From: JACVRW01 sp036519295
Lineage (GTDB): Bacteria > Actinomycetota > Thermoleophilia > Solirubrobacterales > Thermoleophilaceae
Length of the DNA: 10,415 nucleotides
Assembly (NCBI GenBank): GCA_036519295.1
Contig: DATDLN010000084.1
Coordinates: 1-10,415 of the forward strand
Direction of reading: 5' to 3'
Positions 8,975-10,415 of the stretch are shown piece after piece. Numbering within the stretch: position 1 is the stretch's first letter; each line of letters starts with the position of its first letter. A program made the translations under genes and the position numbers. The notes under the pieces are model-generated. The model did not search any database and had not been told where the DNA came from. It saw nothing but the letters and a program-made list of their open reading frames with translations.

Positions 8975-10415
8975 GTGGCCTACGTGACCGTCACAGCCCG
9001 CCGCGGCGCGCCCGAGGAAACCGCAGCCGACACCCGGGTCGTCGGGTTGTTCGAGGGCGAGTCGCCCGCCGAGCCGCTGCTCCGGCGGCTCGTCGACCTC
9101 GGTGAGGCCAAGCCCGGCCTGAAGAAGGTCGCGTTGGCGCACGAGGGAGCGCCGGGCGGCGGCGAGCGGCGCGTGCTGGTCGCGGGCCTCGGCAAGCGCG
9201 ACGAGTTCGACCCCGAGCGCGCCCGGGTGGCCGCGGCCGCTGCGAGCGAGCGGGCCAAGGAACTGGGCGCGGTGTCGCTCTCCTGGGCTGCGCCGGCGGG
9301 CGACGGGGTGGCCGGCGCCCTCGTGGAGGGCACCCTGCTGCGCCTCTACAGCTTCGACCGCTTCAAGTCACAGCGGGACGAGGACGGCGGGGACGGGATC
9401 GAGTCGCTCGAGATCGCCGGCGAGACGGTGGACGCCGCCGAGGTCGAGCGCGCCAGGGTGGCGACCGTCGCCGCGAACGCAGCCCGTGACCTGCAGAACC
9501 TTCCGGCGAACGTCGCCACCCCGACGTTCCTGGCAGAGCGCGCCGCGGAGATAGCCGAGCAGCACGACGCGCTCGAGATCGAGCTGCTCGATCGCGAGGC
9601 GATCACGGCGCGTGGCATGGGCGCATTCACCGCCGTCGCCCAGGGCACGGACACCGAGCCACGCCTGATCGTGCTCCGCCACCGGCCCGCCGGCGCGCGG
9701 GGGCCGCACCTCGGATTCGTCGGCAAGGCAGTGACCTTCGACACCGGCGGCATCTCCATCAAGCCCAGCGCGAAGATGCAGGAGATGAAGTTCGACATGT
9801 CGGGCGGGGCCGCCGTAATCGAATCCACCGCCGCCATCGCGGAGCTCGGCCTGCCGGCAACCATCACGGCCGTCGTTCCCGCCACCGAGAACATGCCGAG
9901 CGGCCACGCCGTCAAGCCCGGTGACATCGTCAGCGCCATGAACGGCAAGACGATCGAGGTGAACAACACGGACGCCGAGGGGCGCCTGATCCTCGCCGAC
10001 GCGCTCTGCTATGCGGTGGACCAGGGGGTCGAGCGGATCGTCGATCTCGCCACGCTCACTGGGGCGATACTCATCGCCCTCGGCCACACCTACGCCGGCC
10101 TCTTCTCGAACGACGACGAGTGGTGCGCCCAGGTGGAGTCGGCGTGCGCGGCCACCGGTGAGGCGGGCTGGCGGTTGCCGCTGCATCCGGAGTTCTTCGA
10201 GCTGACGAAGGGGCAGTACGCGGACCTCACCAACGCCTCGGATCAGAGGCTCGCGAGCTCGAGCTACGCGGCCGAGTTCCTGCGTCAGTTCGTGGACGGC
10301 CGGCCCTGGGTGCACATGGACATCGCGGGCACCGCGTGGGGGCTCACGCGCAACTACACGGGCAAGGGCGCGTCGGGCTTCGGCACGCGGGCGCTCATCG
10401 AGCTTGCTCGGCGAG
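8975..10415 (+). CDS. pepA: Leucyl aminopeptidase, M17 family (3' end beyond window)
   Basis: A cytosolic dinuclear metallo-aminopeptidase that removes N-terminal residues from peptides. The reading frame is open to the window edge; about 480 codons are visible, close to the whole M17 length. The N-terminal macro-like domain covers about 1-160 and the catalytic domain the rest. Residues equivalent to E. coli PepA metal ligands Lys270, Asp275, Asp293, Asp352 and Glu354 are Lys251, Asp256, Asp274, Asp333 and Glu335. The catalytic Lys282 and Arg356 match Lys263 and Arg337. The family signature NTDAEGRL is at 331-338. The GTG at 8975 is the first start after an in-frame TAG at 8960; GTG at 8984 is an alternative. 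No Shine-Dalgarno is present, but TAGACT lies 9 nt upstream, suggesting leaderless translation. It is divergent from the thiolase with no clear functional tie. Confidence 0.93.
   Translation, partial: MAYVTVTARRGAPEETAADTRVVGLFEGESPAEPLLRRLVDLGEAKPGLKKVALAHEGAPGGGERRVLVAGLGKRDEFDPERARVAAAAASERAKELGAVSLSWAAPAGDGVAGALVEGTLLRLYSFDRFKSQRDEDGGDGIESLEIAGETVDAAEVERARVATVAANAARDLQNLPANVATPTFLAERAAEIAEQHDALEIELLDREAITARGMGAFTAVAQGTDTEPRLIVLRHRPAGARGPHLGFVGKAVTFDTGGISIKPSAKMQEMKFDMSGGAAVIESTAAIAELGLPATITAVVPATENMPSGHAVKPGDIVSAMNGKTIEVNNTDAEGRLILADALCYAVDQGVERIVDLATLTGAILIALGHTYAGLFSNDDEWCAQVESACAATGEAGWRLPLHPEFFELTKGQYADLTNASDQRLASSSYAAEFLRQFVDGRPWVHMDIAGTAWGLTRNYTGKGASGFGTRALIELARR

Noticed and set aside
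9368..10315. Minus-strand 315-codon open frame opposite the aminopeptidase
   Set aside because: The plus strand has all M17 metal and catalytic residues at correct spacing, so this is a shadow.

Overview
The window is 10.4 kb of very GC-rich DNA, with G or C at most third codon positions. It is densely coding and carries eight recognisable protein genes. No RNA gene, IS element, CRISPR array or prophage was seen. An LPXTG-type wall-anchored cupredoxin, IcmA/IcmB-like mutase subunits resembling those of Streptomyces, a GH63 glucosyl/mannosylglycerate hydrolase-like enzyme and several apparently leaderless genes all point to a high-GC Gram-positive, i.e. Actinomycetota. Thermoleophilia or Rubrobacteria is my guess at a finer level; it is inference, not shown by the sequence.

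Layout. (1) 39-2286 is a divergent drug-efflux module: a 14-TM DHA2-type MFS exporter on the minus strand and a MarR-family regulator on the plus strand. They share a promoter/operator region bounded by a perfect 13-bp inverted repeat (1739-1751 / 1779-1791). (2) 2293-5304, minus strand, holds the two subunits of a B12-dependent acyl-CoA mutase. The large subunit (3655-5304) has Phe79 and Gln197 where methylmalonyl-CoA mutase has Tyr89 and Arg207, which is the isobutyryl-CoA mutase pattern. The 132-aa cobalamin-binding subunit is at 2293-2691. Between them lies a secreted amicyanin-like blue-copper protein with Pro/Ala and Gly/Ser linkers and an LPDTG sorting signal (2717-3589). (3) 5346-6794, minus strand, is a GH63-type glycosidase resembling glucosylglycerate/mannosylglycerate hydrolases. 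(4) 6902-8861, minus strand, is an acetyl-CoA acetyltransferase (thiolase) overlapped by 11 nt by a HAD-IB phosphatase with a C-terminal membrane helix. (5) 8975 to the right edge, plus strand, is an M17 leucyl aminopeptidase, cut by the window end but almost complete.

How they may work together. The thiolase and the mutase fit short-chain and branched-chain acyl-CoA metabolism (acetoacetyl-CoA formation or cleavage; isobutyryl-CoA / n-butyryl-CoA interconversion). The GH63 enzyme fits compatible-solute or carbon-reserve turnover. The efflux pair is a self-contained stress module. The six minus-strand genes from 8861 to 2293 are collinear but need not be one operon. Four of them (mutase large subunit, cupredoxin, B12 subunit, probably the glycosidase), plus the plus-strand aminopeptidase, lack a convincing Shine-Dalgarno and instead have a TANNNT hexamer 7-9 nt before the start codon. 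This suggests independent leaderless transcripts. The MFS, MarR and thiolase genes have good Shine-Dalgarno sites. I did not find a wholly new multi-gene system. The most notable points are the leaderless-promoter pattern, the ICM-type active site, and the wall-anchored cupredoxin lying between two mutase subunits.
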